From assembly GCF_954871325.1 (NCBI RefSeq), contig NC_088778.1:248001-312000 (forward strand): 64,000 bases of DNA, written 5' to 3'. Position 1 is the stretch's first letter; the number at the start of each line of letters is the position of its first letter. A model generated the notes under the pieces. It saw nothing but the letters and a program-made list of their open reading frames with translations, did not search any database and was not told the DNA's origin. Below, piece after piece: positions 1 through 12,900 of the stretch. A program made the position numbers and the translations under genes. The stretch is from Gordionus sp. m RMFG-2023 (Eukaryota > Nematomorpha > Gordioida > Chordodea > Parachordodidae).

Positions 1-209
1 AACCGGATCTAAATCTTTTATTTAGTTAATCCAGCTGTTCGGATTCTAAAAATGATAACAGGATACAACTTTTTATATAATTATCCGGTCGGATCCGAAT
101 TTCAAAAAAATAACCTAATACCAATTTTAATTATCCGGCTAGGTCGGGTACAAAAACCGGCAATTTAAATTGAACCCAAATTTCTCTACCGGATTTGATG
201 ATCTCTAAT
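1..209. repeat. MITE-like element, truncated by window start
   Basis: An AT-rich stretch is studded with repeats of a CCGG/CGGATC motif (ccggatct, ccggtcggatccg, ccggctaggtcggg, accggatttg). It ends near ATGATCTCTA, which looks like the end of a hAT-type non-autonomous element. The left end lies outside the window, so no terminal repeat or target duplication can be tested. No coding potential is visible. Confidence 0.35.
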
Positions 210-289
210 TTTATCCCGGTTTTTTTTCCCCGAATCAAAATTATTTTTCGAGTTTTTTTTTATTATAATTTATGATATTTTGTTTAAAG

Positions 290-3200
290 ACATCGTTACC
301 AAATATAATTCATTCGTTTCAAACTGCCGAAAGAATTAGGAAAGAATATCCAGATTTAGGTTGTTTTTCAAATATTTTGATATAAAAAAAAAATAATGTT
401 TTATACCCTACGTCCTAAGCTTTTACCTTTCCTTAGCATCATTCCATTTTTACAAACAAACCTGAGCTTTTAAAAAATTGACTTTAAGACATGGCGCTAA
501 CTACTCTGTTAACGGCTGCATTGAAACCAGACTTTATTTAGAAGAGTGGATTCAAAATTTTGGCACTTAAAAGGAGTGCGAGGCAGGGATGGGAATCCAG
601 CTAAATTTTTGGTCGGGTTCGGTTTAAGGTTAAAAAAGATAGTTCGGTTCGGGTTTGGTTCAAGGAAATATTTTTGAACGGGTTCAGTTCGGTTTTTAGA
701 ATTTTTGAATTGATTAAAAAAAATATTCTATATTTTAAATCATAATTTTAAAAAAAACCAGACATAAATTCTATTTTATTTATAGGCAAAATATATTTAA
801 AAATACAAAGCATAGTCATGTATATATTTTAAAAAAAATTTATTTAGACGTATTTGAAAATAGTATTGAATGTCAAGTAAATTATTAATATTTGTATTTA
901 CAATTATACAAATATCTTATATTTATTTAGACAATGCACTGAACCCGGGTTCAAATGTGAAAATTTTATAAACGGGGTTCGGTCCGGGTTCAAATTTTTT
1001 CCCCAAAACCCGGGTTTTCTTCTCCGGGTTCGGTTGGAACCCCTGGACACGGAATTATTTCGTTGCACCTTCAAAAATTGATTCTAAAAATAAGGTACCA
1101 TCCATCAATGTGTTTTGCTAAATCGCGCCATTTTTTGCCGATTTTGAACGGAACAGAAAAACTGAGTTTTTTAGGCGATAAATATCATGCTTAGCCTTAA
1201 GGGATTTAACCCTACAAGAATGGAAATTGATCGACGCCTAATAAATAAAAGTAGCGATTCAAGGCTATTTTCAGCACCCGCGTTTAAAAACTGAACTGAT
1301 TACACCACTACTTAGAATAAACATTTTTTTTAAATCGCACTCCCGTAAAATCTGGGCAGAGATTAGAATCTAAAGCTGAATTTATAGTTAACGCGTTATA
1401 CTCAATTGTTGCGTTATTTGACGCTAGCGAAATAACCGCCGATTCTTCATAGCTTTAATAATTATTGAAATATACGTCGCAACATATGTTTTTCAAATGT
1501 TATCGTGGCCTTACCATCATATCGCTCCGTGTACCTATTTATTGGCTTGATTTTGTAAATATCGCTGCTTTAAATAACGCGTCGCTATAACATAACTCGT
1601 TTATAAATATATTTCGTAATTGTGAATGTGAGTTTAATAGATAGTTTTCTGAATTATTATGGAAATTGCTCGAAATTAATACAAAACTAGTAATGTACAA
1701 ACGTTCGAAATATTTAAATTGGAATGATATTTAAGCGCAGGTTGATTTTTGACTTATATTATACTTTTTCTATATAATATCCCCATTCTTGTGCCATATA
1801 AGCTATTCGGATCTATTTGAAAAAAATTGAATAAAAGAATTTTATTTTAAATAAAATTAGATTGGTTCCATCTCACGGGTCTAATTCATGACCTTGGCAA
1901 AATAATGGCATTTTATGGCGAACATCAATGGTGCGTTGTCGGTGACACCTATCCCTTGGGTTGCTCTCCCTCTCCCGACATTGTGTTTGGGCCAAAAAGT
2001 TTTTCTTCGAATTCCGATTTTCGCGATCCTCTGTATAAGTTAGTTCTCACTTTCAAATGACATTAATACTAATCTATACTTGACGTGTCACTCATAAAAA
2101 TGCATTAAAAAAGTATATTGCACATATTGATTTAGACGAAGTGTGAACGGCATTTTGACTAAATGTCACTCAACGACGTCCATTACAGCCAATCAATACG
2201 GCTACAAAGGACGTATATGTATATATATATACACTTAATACATGAAACATGACTATTGTTAGTATTAATGTTATTGTTCACTTCAGTAATATTTGTAGGA
2301 AGAAATATAATATAGGAATCAAAAGAGATTTATAATAAATGTTTAATTTTAATTGTAATTTTTTTATTTTATATTTTAAGCTCTAAATACGGTATATACA
2401 AGCCTCACTGCGGATTAGATAATCTTATTATGTCATGGGGACACGATGGTAAAATAAATATATATTTTTTTTATAACAAGATACCCATATTCTAAGCCCT
2501 ATCCTATGGAAATTTTTTTAACATCCAATCAATTTGGTTTTTTAAATTTTAAACAAGTTAATTTTATTAACATTTTTATCACCCATTGTAAATATTATAA
2601 AAAAGGTCATAATGTATATATATTGGTCATGTATTATTATCCCCCTTGACACTCGTGTTAAGTAATTAATGGAAGGGGAGGCAGGGACTTGTTATGTTTT
2701 TTACAAATCTATGCTCATAAGATGAACCTGTTTGATTTATTTATATCTTTGTTTTTATTGAAATAATTTTACAATTAAAATTGTATTCAATATAATATAA
2801 TTATAAATTCATATATTCTTAACAACTTAAATTTAAAATTAAGTATCACGATTAGCAGCGATTACATTTATTAAATTTTTTTTTTAAATTAAATTTTGTA
2901 AATAACGTTAAAAATGGCGTTCACTTTTTCGAAAATAATCATAGACTTTTGTAAAAGTAATCCTTCAAAAATTAAAGTTTTTAAATATCAATTATTTTTT
3001 TAGTGGGTGAAAGGTGTTGCAAAAATATGCCATCCAATTTAAATTTATTGTATCTTAAAAATAATTCTATCCGGAATATTTTATTTTATAAAAATTTGAC
3101 ATCTCGCATTTTTGTTCACAGGATCAAAATTTAATTTCTGCCCTAAAATTAGATGTGTTAACAGTTTATATATTAAAATTACCAGAGTTGTTAAAGGATC

Positions 3201-4108
3201 TAGATACAAGTATCTAGATCCTGTATCTAGATATAAAAATGTGGTATCTGTAACTAGATAGATTTTTGATTAAAATATCTGTATCTAGATATTATTTTAG
3301 ACGATGTATCTGTATCTAGATCCATTTAAAAAGTATCTTTTAACAACTCTGAAAATTACATTCCCCACTATCATTCGATATCAATTTAGAATGAATTAAA
3401 CAAATTGGGAAAATTCCCCAAATAATGATGTCATGGGAATACGCAGCTTCTGGGCTTGGATCTGATATTTTTTAAAAAAGAACCCAGATTCATGTCTGTT
3501 TGCGGAAGGTTTACCACAGATGATGCCTCATTTGGCCCCAACTTTCATCATAATGAAGAGTAACGTCAAAGTCCCCCACTCTTCCCGCTTCCCTCGAGGA
3601 TTAGTTTTATTTTTTTTTAAAAACGAACCTCTAGACTAAGTTAAATCTAGGAGTAACAAGTCGTTATCACCCTTTTTAGAATTGGTTAAAAAATAATTTT
3701 TGTTGAAATAATTTATACGTTTTTTTTAAAAAAAATAAATAAAATAATCAGAATACATGTATCAATTTCTCAAATATAATCAAAACACTCTACCTCAATT
3801 AGCTCTTAATATCGTGAGGTATATTTGAAATAATTTAAATTCGAAACAATTATTATTTTTTTGTGTCGAATTAATAAAGGTTTCATTCCTTCTACCCGTG
3901 GCACAACGCCAGCCAGTATTACCACCTGTGCAATGAAAGCCCGGATTTGGACATAACTCTTCCCTTCGTCCAAACTTTCAATCGATTTGACTTGTACACC
4001 AAATCCGATGACCCCCGTGATATACCCGACGTGGAAAGTCTCAGACCTTATTACAATAATATCATCTCCAAATACTTCGGCGACTCTAATAGGAAATTAT
4101 TTTTTTGA
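290..4108 (+). CDS. MIOX: myo-inositol oxygenase (MIOX), 3' five exons
   Basis: MIOX is a cytosolic di-iron enzyme that cleaves myo-inositol to D-glucuronate, the first step of inositol catabolism. Five exons can be chained by phase and GT/AG sites: 290-359, 1861-2038, 2381-2448, 3752-3818 and 3880-4108. Together they give 203 codons and a TGA stop. All six iron ligands of the family are visible: H in IIHSFQTAE, HD in DWFHLTGLIHDLGK, H in MSWGHDE (the E is built across the exon 3/4 junction), H in RFHSFYPWH, and D in FNRFDLYTK. The piece covers about the last 70 percent of the usual 285 residues; roughly 80-90 N-terminal residues and the start lie upstream of the window. The C-terminus ends in KLFF, a few residues different from the usual short tail. 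Introns 1 and 3 carry MITEs (584-1045, 3183-3351). Family identity is firm; exon borders were inferred by eye. Confidence 0.95.
584..1045. mobile_element. MITE-like element in MIOX intron 1
   Basis: The element begins CAGGGATGGGAATCC and ends GGAACCCCTG, imperfect inverted ends of hAT style. Both subterminal parts are arrays of GGTTCGGG-like motifs and the middle is AT-rich. The 8 bases on either side do not match well, so it is either old or the ends are slightly misplaced. No protein remnant was seen. Confidence 0.5.
3183..3351. mobile_element. 169-bp hAT-type MITE with perfect 8-bp TSD
   Basis: The terminal inverted repeats are CAGAGTTGTTAAA and its complement TTTAACAACTCTG. The flanks are identical 8-mers (AAAATTAC at 3175-3182 and 3352-3359), the duplication length typical of hAT transposition. 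The interior is almost wholly made of iterated GTATCTAGATAC-like palindromes. It lies in MIOX intron 3, 400 bp upstream of exon 4. Confidence 0.85.
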
Positions 4109-4864
4109 TTATGAATATCCCTTCCATAAGAAATTTCGAAATAAAAAAAAATTATTTAATAAAAAATTATTTATTAAAAATTAAAATAATATATTCACAA
4201 ATTACCCAGAGATGTTATCCTTATAAAAAATATTTTATATATGTGTTTTTTAACGCCCACTCAATGCAAAAATATTCGATATTATTTATTCATATTAAGT
4301 GTATATTTTAAAAAAATATTTTTAATGAAAAATTGCACATAAAATCTCAATGCAAAATAAAAACAATTAATATTTTATATATATATATAATATTTATTTT
4401 ACTTTTAAAATCAACCGTCAAATAATAAGTATTAATTGCTCATACTTTATTTACACATTCATTTTATTTTTTTTATAGGGATGTAATATAATTCAATTTT
4501 ATCATAATCAATCGATATTATCTAACATATTTTATTTACACAAAAATTGTATGAATATTGAAATGCGAATAAATAAATTTTTTTAAAAATGGCGCCATTA
4601 TTCCCATGTTTAAATTCGGTTTCGCCCCAATATTTCACTCTTATTGACGTATTCCATTAATTTAGTTTCCAATGTAGAGTAGAGCTGTATAACGTTATTA
4701 GAAAAATATACAAATATTTAACATGTATAAATTAGCTGAAATATCGATAACGCATTTGAACGTTCCATTAAGGGACATGCGGAGGTATATTATATTTATA
4801 GACCTAATTAGGGTTTAAAAACACGGATGAGATCAAGTTTCGGGTTTTATCCGGTTTCCCGGTT
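4109..4864. other. AT-rich intergenic DNA, no gene seen
   Basis: This stretch follows the MIOX stop. The overlapping open frames here are AT-rich and have no recognisable composition. AATAAA-type polyadenylation signals occur within a few hundred bases of the stop (for example in the 4320-4380 stretch). A small patch rich in CCGG/GGGTTT motifs at about 4808-4870 looks like another degenerate MITE end. Confidence 0.4.
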
Positions 4865-5035
4865 CTAACAAATACTTTGTATTGTAAAAAGGACTAAAAC
4901 TTTTTCGTAATAATCGTAGGTGTCCAGCCGCGATAAATCGTTGTCATTGATGACATTATCGAGACGAGTCTTGAGCAAGTGCAGCAGGAATTGGATGGGT
5001 TGCAAAGAGACATGTGCTGGGCAAAACGAATCCAC
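4865..5035 (-). CDS. unidentified exon-like segment
   Basis: Read on the minus strand after a TATAG acceptor (AG at 5036-5037), a frame opens with GTG GAT TCG and runs about 56 codons. It includes VDSFCPAHVSLQPIQ, FLLHLLKTRLDNVIN and DLSRLDTYDYYEK. Base composition is clearly less AT-rich than the surroundings, and the hydrophobic periodicity suggests alpha-helical (ARM/HEAT-like) protein. The exon could stop at a donor near 4905 instead of the stop codon at 4865. I do not recognise the family. It may belong to the same minus-strand gene as 6947-7131, but the exon phases of the two do not join directly, so at least one more exon would be needed between them. Confidence 0.4.
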   Translation of the reverse strand: MDSFCPAHVSLQPIQFLLHLLKTRLDNVINDNDLSRLDTYDYYEKVLVLFTIQSIC

Positions 5036-5288
5036 CTATAAAATAAAATATTTTCTTTAAAAAAAACTATCTGTTACTATCATTATATCGTGGCCTGAGA
5101 ATTAAAATTATTTCATCTCCACTTTTTTTGATTTTAAAGGAGAGTATTAAAAATTTTTTAAATATAACCTTCTTGCTGTCAGTCTTTGGTTCGTTCAGTA
5201 CTCCTAGTTTTGATCTATCGTCAATAAAGCGGTTTGATAGGATTCATCGAACTTCTGATATATCAAGAAATGCCATAACAATGTAAAC

Positions 5289-5507
5289 TTGACACCAAAA
5301 AAACATTTTTGTAATCATTTAAACACAGATATAAAAATTAATTTCTCACTTTGCAAGCATTGTAGCGTTATTGCTTGGTCTAAAATAAACAATAGGGATC
5401 TATATTCCATGTATACATTCACGGAACTGCCTTACCCCGAAATTATAAAAAAAAATGACCGCCTCAGAATTTTCAAACTTTTGTCACTTAAGCCTCGAGA
5501 TCCCTAA
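5289..5507 (+). CDS. unidentified coding-like segment
   Basis: A 72-codon open frame has a protein-like composition, with a Cys/His arrangement FCNHLN...LCKHCSVIAW followed by FTELPYPEIIKKNDRLR. It has no ATG at its head, only TTG, so it would be an internal or 3' exon ending at TAA. A short downstream frame starting ATG GCG GAA at about 5540 runs into a good donor (TTG followed by GTAAGG). No family is recognised, and it may be a relic. Confidence 0.25.
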   Translation: MTPKKHFCNHLNTDIKINFSLCKHCSVIAWSKINNRDLYSMYTFTELPYPEIIKKNDRLRIFKLLSLKPRDP

Positions 5508-5944
5508 ATAAAAATATCACAAAATTATAGTTGAGAGAAATGGCGGAAAAAAAGGGAACAAGTTTACTTTGTAACTTTGAATCAACCATATTGGTAAGGG
5601 TACGTTCATGGATACTTCCGCTCTACCAAAGCTTTTCGAAACTTTGAAAAAGGTGGATGCAGCATCGGAGTCAGAAAAAAAAAGGGAACGATATTTGAGA
5701 CTAACCTTCTAAGCCTCTTCATTCATTCATTTTTTATATCTTTACTACCAAAAATGATAAATTTTGATTTACTCTTAATGTTTGGCGGGCATCAAAGAAC
5801 GCGATTCTTCCGCCATGGAATCCGTTAACCACTTCCATTGAATTCCGTCCCAATAAACTTCTTCATTCAAAATATTGATATATTATTATAAATTTAATCG
5901 GACAGGAACGAGAAACTGAAGAAAACTTATCTGGAATTACGTTA

Positions 5945-6810
5945 CAGTGCTAAAAAAAATGTCGTTACTAACAGAGTAAATTTTTTTTTTGAGGAAAAGG
6001 AACATTCGTTACTTTTTGAGTAACGACTAACGTTACTTTAATTTTTTTTTATTTTATCCTTTATTAATATATTTTTTAAAATTTTATAAATAATTTAAGC
6101 CTAGTTTTTAATTTCAGATCAACCACCAAAGGTTCTTCACTTTTTATTTATTACATTTTTTTTGTTATTGGATTTCAATCAATCAGATTGCTAAATCTAA
6201 TTAATACTGAATCAATCAAGTTATGTTAATTTATATTTTCTCTAACATCATTTAGTATTTCTTCTAATGAAGATGATTTAACTCTGCTTTGGGCCCCAGC
6301 ATGAAGCATTTTTTATATCAACGAAGAATTCAAGTCTACACTTTGTAAGTAGAGATTGTGGCCCTAATTCTAATATTCCAACCTCGATGTCCCATAGCTC
6401 AAATCTAAATAATATGAAGGTAAAAATAGGAATTCAGATTAAATTTTGACAAATATTTTATTTTTTTTTAAATTGATGAAGATTCTTGAGAAGATGATCA
6501 GATCATTCTTTAAATATTTTTAATTTTTATTATTAAGTATAATACAACCCTCCCATACTCTGCGTCAGTTGAACGTGTGGTGTTAAATCATAGAAAATTT
6601 TGAAAATCAATGGTTAATTTGATTTTAAAAGGGAACTTATCTTGTAATATATTAATTTTTATATAATTTTATTATCTATTATCTATGGGGGGGAATATAT
6701 AATATCTAGCATTTTTTAAGTAACTAACGCGGTTCATATTTTTTCGAATGGAGAGTAACGCGTCACTTTTTTCGCGAGTATTTTTTTTTGAAGTAACGTT
6801 TACAGCACTG
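5945..6810. mobile_element. decayed hAT element
   Basis: The inverted ends are CAGTGCTAAAAAAAATGTCG and, complemented at the right, CAGTGCTGTAAACGTTAC. Both subterminal regions carry repeated AGTAACG/CGTTACT motifs. Near 6553 the plus strand reads LPYSASVERV, the C-terminal dimerisation motif of hAT transposases, so a transposase remnant is present. The flanking 8-mers match only partly, consistent with age. Confidence 0.65.
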
Positions 6811-6946
6811 TCAGTCAAATTTGATTAGCATTTATTTTATTATATATCATAAGCTGTAGGCAAGTAAAAACCATTAAAATTCGTTATTTTAACCAACCAT
6901 TGCTAGCAAAAAAAATATATTCTTTTTAAGACACTTTTTACCATAC

Positions 6947-7131
6947 CTGACTTTAACGAGGGATCCCTCATTCATTTCCAAAATGCTACACATCTTAGCC
7001 AGGTTTTCGAAGAACGTTTCCGAAAGTGTGTAAATGATTTCGTTGAGGGTCGGTTTGGTCTGGATCAGGTTGGATATCAAGGCGAAAGCTGAATGATCCG
7101 AAAACGCAAAGAGAATCGCAAACTCCGTTTG
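6947..7131 (-). CDS. unidentified exon-like segment
   Basis: The minus-strand frame of 61 codons contains TEFAILFAFSDHSAFAL, LISNLIQTKPTLNEII and FFENLAKMCSILEMNEG. It ends at a plausible donor (GTCAG followed by GTATGG at 6946-6941). Composition is markedly GC-richer than flanking DNA, as expected of a conserved host exon. Just upstream (about 7132-7280, minus) another frame reads MFHLLVSSLLKLEIVN, so the segment may be two exons or a frame-shifted one. It looks like a helical-repeat protein; the family was not recognised. Confidence 0.4.
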
Positions 7132-7385
7132 TCATAACGGTCACCGATGTTGCCCCATTTAACAGCGGGAAACCGATAATTTAATCCGTGAATAGCTCGA
7201 TAGTTTGCGAGGCATTGTTGCGGTTCGGATTGACAATTTCCAATTTTAAGAGCGAGCTGACCAACAAGTGGAACATCGTGATGTCGCGTTAATCCAGCGG
7301 TTTAGTTGCGGAAGGTGTGGCTAATTATCGGAAATTGAAAGTAAAATAAATATTTTAAAAAAAAAACACACCCTTGGATTGGGAT

Positions 7386-7570
7386 TAGAGGTGTGCGCGG
7401 GCCTAATTTTTTATTCGCGACCCACCGGCTCACGGTTATAAAAAAAATTCATGCCCATTCACGCTTACCATTATAAAATTTTCGACCCGACCTGCCAGCT
7501 CACGACAATCAATATTTTGATTCACGCCCGTCACGCCCGAAAATTCACGGTGTTTTTAAATTTTTTAAAA
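7386..7570. repeat. GC-rich MITE end (GTGTGCGCGGGCC type)
   Basis: The left end reads TAGAGGTGTGCGCGGGCC and is followed by repeated CACGCCC/CGACCC motifs in an otherwise AT-rich region. This resembles the subterminal arrays of hAT-type non-autonomous elements. The right terminus was not located. A weakly transposase-like frame at 7696-7920 may be part of the same element. Confidence 0.4.
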
Positions 7571-9446
7571 AACTATAGCTATAATTTTACACTTTTTTTT
7601 TGAATTCATTCTATTATTTCTCTAATTTCATAATCCATATTAATTACAAAAAATAAATATAATCTACAAATCGAAATTTATTCAGAAAAAAAAGAATGTC
7701 CATCTTTTTTTATTTCAATTGTGTACGCCTTTCCTCTAATAAGAGATTGGCTACAGAAAATAACTTTTCACTAGAAGCCGAACTTGCAGCTGACAAAATT
7801 TTACTCGATAATTTTCTCAGAAAAGGAAATGAATATTCCTGCTTCCAAAACTTCAAAATATTGTCGTTATTTATCTTATATGAATCTATTATGTTAAGTT
7901 CCAGAGCTCATCGGAGATGTTGAATATTTATTTTTTTTCTCGTTTGTGTTTGGAAATAGCCTAAAATTTTTTATAAATCTAAACGATAAAATTTTTAATT
8001 ATTTTTTTCTTACTTATGAATTGCTAAAAATAAACATTTTCCTCTGTAAAAATTAAAACACAAAATATTTTTCAATTCTTCTTTAGCCAATCATATATAG
8101 CATAATTATTTATATTAAGTTCAAATTTCCAGTCTTAAAAAATTAGTGGATTAAGTTATAATCTGTATTCAAAGTAATGAGGTCTTCCCTACTTATGTTA
8201 AGATATAATTTTGTTAAAAAAAATGTTATGAAAAATGAACGTAGTTATCTAGATATTTCAAAAAATAAAATTTGAGTTCGATTATAATTACATATGCTTA
8301 AAACCAAAATTTAGATTCAACACTGATTTTTATTTTATATTATTTATAATATTGTCATAGTTTTATTGGTATATTCTACTTAATCATCCAATAATATTTA
8401 TATTCCAGACGGATAAAAAATACCAAATTAAATAGTTATAAATTAGTATTTAGATCTCCTTTTCTTCTAAATCTTATTGGATAAAAATTAATTGGTTAAA
8501 TTTTTAAAAAATAGAAATAATTCTTAAATATTTATAATTCGTGAATAATAACCACAATAATTAAAATATACTATTTATTATAGCATCATCGATTGATCAC
8601 ATCTCTATCAAGGACAATTTGCTAACGCAAAAGCTTTGAATGCTACATTCTTGCTTTCCTGAAATTAATTAATAATTATTTATAAGCAATTTTAAATGTT
8701 TATACATTTTATTGATACCGATATTTTTCAATTATAATTTTGTATTTATTTGGTTTAAGTTCAGAATACGGTTCCAAACTTTTGTTATCATTTCCTGTTT
8801 CAAACTATGATAGCCTTTCCGGTTAAAATATGTATAATATTCCTTGATATTAAAAACTTTTTTTTACCACACGAGAAAATCTTTATTATTTTTATAGTTT
8901 GATATTTAATTTATCTAAGCCATAAAATTAATCTTTTGCACATATTTGTGCTATTTTATCTATATTTTTAAAACAAAAGATTCTTGACTTAACATCAGTT
9001 AAAACATTTTATATGAATCCAAAACTAAAAATCAATCAGAAAGAGGGTAAGATACTCAACTCTCCAACAAACCGAAAATCTGGTTTAAATGTGAGTAATG
9101 TCCATTAAAGATGGTATGGGAATTGCTAAGCCGTAAAATTTCCTTATAAGATTATAGATTACTACTAGAAAACAAGGTATTTTATAAAAATTATTCTTTT
9201 TTTCGTAAATCGATATTTTTGATTTAATATAATTAAAATTTTAAAAAATTCCCTTTATTTTGTTATTAAATGCTGTACATTTGTCAAGAATAAATAATTA
9301 TTGCTATCTGATTAAGGGTGAGGGAATTTATAATATTAAAAAAATATATATTATATCTCTATTTTAAAATATAGTAATTTATGGTTTTGCTTTACTATAT
9401 AATTTATATGCAATTCAGGGTATAAACAAACATTTATGATGAAAAT
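7571..9446. other. AT-rich DNA, no gene seen
   Basis: Only short, biased frames occur here. The 75-codon plus-strand frame at 7696-7923 contains RLSSNKRLATENN, faintly like the end of a hAT transposase, but that is not enough for a call. Nothing else was recognised. Confidence 0.4.
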
Positions 9447-9614
<168 letters not shown>

Positions 9615-9963
9615 TTCCATTTTTTAAATTTTTTTACAACCTTGCATCACAATTATTACTTTTAAAATTATTAAGAAATATTTACATCCAAATTAATGAT
9701 AGGATTTTTTTTAAAAATTAATTAATGTTTATTAAAAAAATAATTAATTTTAATTTATTATTTAATTATAAACTACAAGATTTAAATATTGCATGCTAAT
9801 AAAGGTTTTAGTTATTATTAATTTATATAATGTTTTTATAATTTTTGATTATGACGATGTTTGGGTCATTAATAATGAACACAAATTAGTTTATATTACA
9901 TAAATAAAGTGCTCGATTTAAATTTAAAATAATAAAAATACTATATTATTAATAACTTTCTCG

Positions 9964-12900
9964 AATGTGATTGTGTTTGTGGATATGACTAATAAAGGTT
10001 GTTATCATATCCAATCATTGGTGAGCGTTTCTGCCTTAGAAAATCTAGTATATCTTAGAATATTTCCAGCTTTACTATTGTTCGGTTACATGGGAAATTC
10101 GATTGCTATAACGATTCTATTATACAAGTAAAATTTTTATCTTAAATTTAAAATAATTATAAAATTACAACAAATATAGTTATAATAATCTATAGATCAT
10201 TATTATTATAAAACCTCATAAAGAGAGACAATTTTATAATCTCTGTCTAATTTTTATCCTTTATTATACTATCCATTAACCTGCAATATTATCATTAACC
10301 CTAACTTTTAAATAACCTTCTTAATTACTATAAAGAAATTATTTTATATTATTATTATTATATGTTTAATTATTCAATTTATGAATTTATTCGATTTTGA
10401 GTTTTTAAACATTTATATAAAATATAAAAATAATTATTATATAAATTGTATCATATAAAATTATAGCGTAAAAACACAATAAACCCAAAAATATTTTTTA
10501 GCGGTAAAAGTCAAAACATTGATAACATTCTTAAATTAAGTTAATTTTTAAAAATAAACTAAACAAAATGAGAGATAGAACGATTGTGAATTTTCAATTA
10601 TTAGAAATTTGCAATAAAATATTGGTTAAAGGTTAGTAGTATTAAAAAATATTTTATTTCCTGATAACCTATTCTTTTTTGTATTTGCAATAAAAAATTT
10701 TAAATAAACTATAGGGATGCAATTAATTTATGAAAAATCCTTACTATTATATCACTAATAATTTTTTTAATAAATTGATATAATTTACCTAATAGATATT
10801 TTATCTCCGTTATTTTAATATAGTTATTATTTATACGAATGTTTATAAAGGACTTTATAAAAATTGATTAATTTGAATATCAACATATATATATAAAATA
10901 GAATAAATCTTTTACCTAGTTGCCCATCGTTCATAAAATGATTATTTTAAATCATTTTCTACGTCTTCTATATCATTTAAAAGAATATTGTCAGCTTTAC
11001 GGAGAGGTGAATAAATTGTATTCATAATGTAATTATTTTAAATCATTTTACATCTAAATTAAGCAATTGTATGTTGTCAAAATATCTCTAAAAGATGTAA
11101 TTTTGTTATTTAAGATAGGATAACAGAAGGCTTTTTTTCTTTACAAAACTTGTCAATTTTCACATTATAAAACTTAGCAGTAATAAGGTTTAACTATATA
11201 CTATTAAAAATTATTTGTCTATTCTTACAATTAAGCATTTATAAGATGGTGCGGAAGAAAACGGTACTCCCTTTTAATCCTAATGATCATTCCTTTTGGA
11301 ATCGATTACAAGGTCTTTTCTTTAATATTTATTTTTGTTTTTCGCCCACGAGTCATTCATTTTCACTGACAGACAATATTTCATCTAATTTATCTGAAAC
11401 AGTAGGTATCAATATTTTATACGTTAGTCATTTTAGTTTTAATTTGCTTACAATGATACTTCTTACCACGGATCCCTTCTTGGATTTTTATTGGAAAAGC
11501 GGAAACAATTCCTATCACTATAAACAGATATGGTTCGGATTCTGGTGGAACAACTACGTAGCAAATTATCATCATCCTGCGATACAAACAGTCATAAATA
11601 TCAGTTTTTTAATGTCGGTTTGGATGTGCTGTCATAGTTATGCAATGATTGTGTACAGAGAACATCTCAAATTCTTCAAGCCCAATTACGTTATATGTGC
11701 CATCATACCTACAATATATTCCATAATTATGTTTTCCCCAGTGACCTTTTGGTACAAGATGATAGAGGGAACATTTTGTGATGATAGAGGTATTGGCACC
11801 AAGGTGGAAAGAGGAATATCGTATATAAGAAAGACCAATTCTACAATAGGCAAAACAGAGCTTTTTAATTATCGCGAGATTTTTTAAACAACATACCGTC
11901 GACTAAATTTTATTTAGCATTATCAAATACACTTGAAACAAAGTTATCACTAATATGGATCGTCTATCAAATAGTTAGAGAAATATTTTCTAAATTTATT
12001 CCTTTGTTTCTTATGTGTTATGCATATATTCACGTGGTTAACAAAAAGATAAAGTCTAAAAATATCATTAGACACGTATCAATGCAATTCAGAAATGATT
12101 ATCAAGAGCCGACCAGAAAGTTGAAAATAATAGAACTATGGTACCTATCTTAAAAAAATTAATATATAAAATTAAGAACTATTTGCAATCATTAAAAAAA
12201 GATGCTACAATTAAAGGAGACATCGAAATGAATGATCACAATAAAATAGGAATAATTATATCAATTTGTATAAATCGGCGCCAACGTTATTTATATGTAC
12301 AGAGTAACTAGTGTTTGACTATATTTAAAAAAAATATATGTAGTTGAGCTTAAAAATATATTTATATATTATAAATGAACTTAATGATAGTTAATATAAA
12401 TTTTATTTTAAAAAACAAATTATTGGGGATAAGGGAAAAATGATTATAGATATTTATTAATTTTACTATTACAAACATCCTACTCAAATTTTTTTTTGAG
12501 GTACCAAGGGGTAAATTCAGTTAAATATTTTTCTCCAAATATATCTAGAAATAAATACTATAATAATAAATTAAATAATTACTAGCCTTAGAATTCTATA
12601 AATCTGTCCCAGAATTAATATTATTATGAAAAAACTATTCTCTAACATTATTATTTAAAATTGTATTATAAATAATACTAAATTGGACAAAACTAATTTT
12701 TCTTTCTAATATTAATATAAATTATAGGGAGGTCATTCTAGTAGATACAGTTTTTTTAACATAGTAGGAGATAGAAAACAGTTTTCTAATAATATTAATT
12801 GCTTTAAATGACGTTTTTAAAGATGCATAAGTTTTTAGTCTAGGTAATTATTATAAAAATATTTTTAAAAAAAATGAAGTCACCTTTTTAACCTGCGTGA

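Noticed and set aside
3360-3600. GC-richer stretch as the missing MIOX exon
   Set aside because: No frame here matches MIOX; the correct exon was found at 3752-3818, with phases that fit both neighbours.
3987-4184. 65-codon plus-strand frame at the MIOX 3' end
   Set aside because: It is a shadow of the last MIOX exon in another frame.
11246-11248. ATG at the head of each exon-2 frame (11246, 21958, 33117, 40113, 56505) as a start codon
   Set aside because: Each ATG is preceded by an in-frame ATT-xxx-AAG stretch and an AG acceptor that joins in phase with an upstream TM1 exon, so it is internal.
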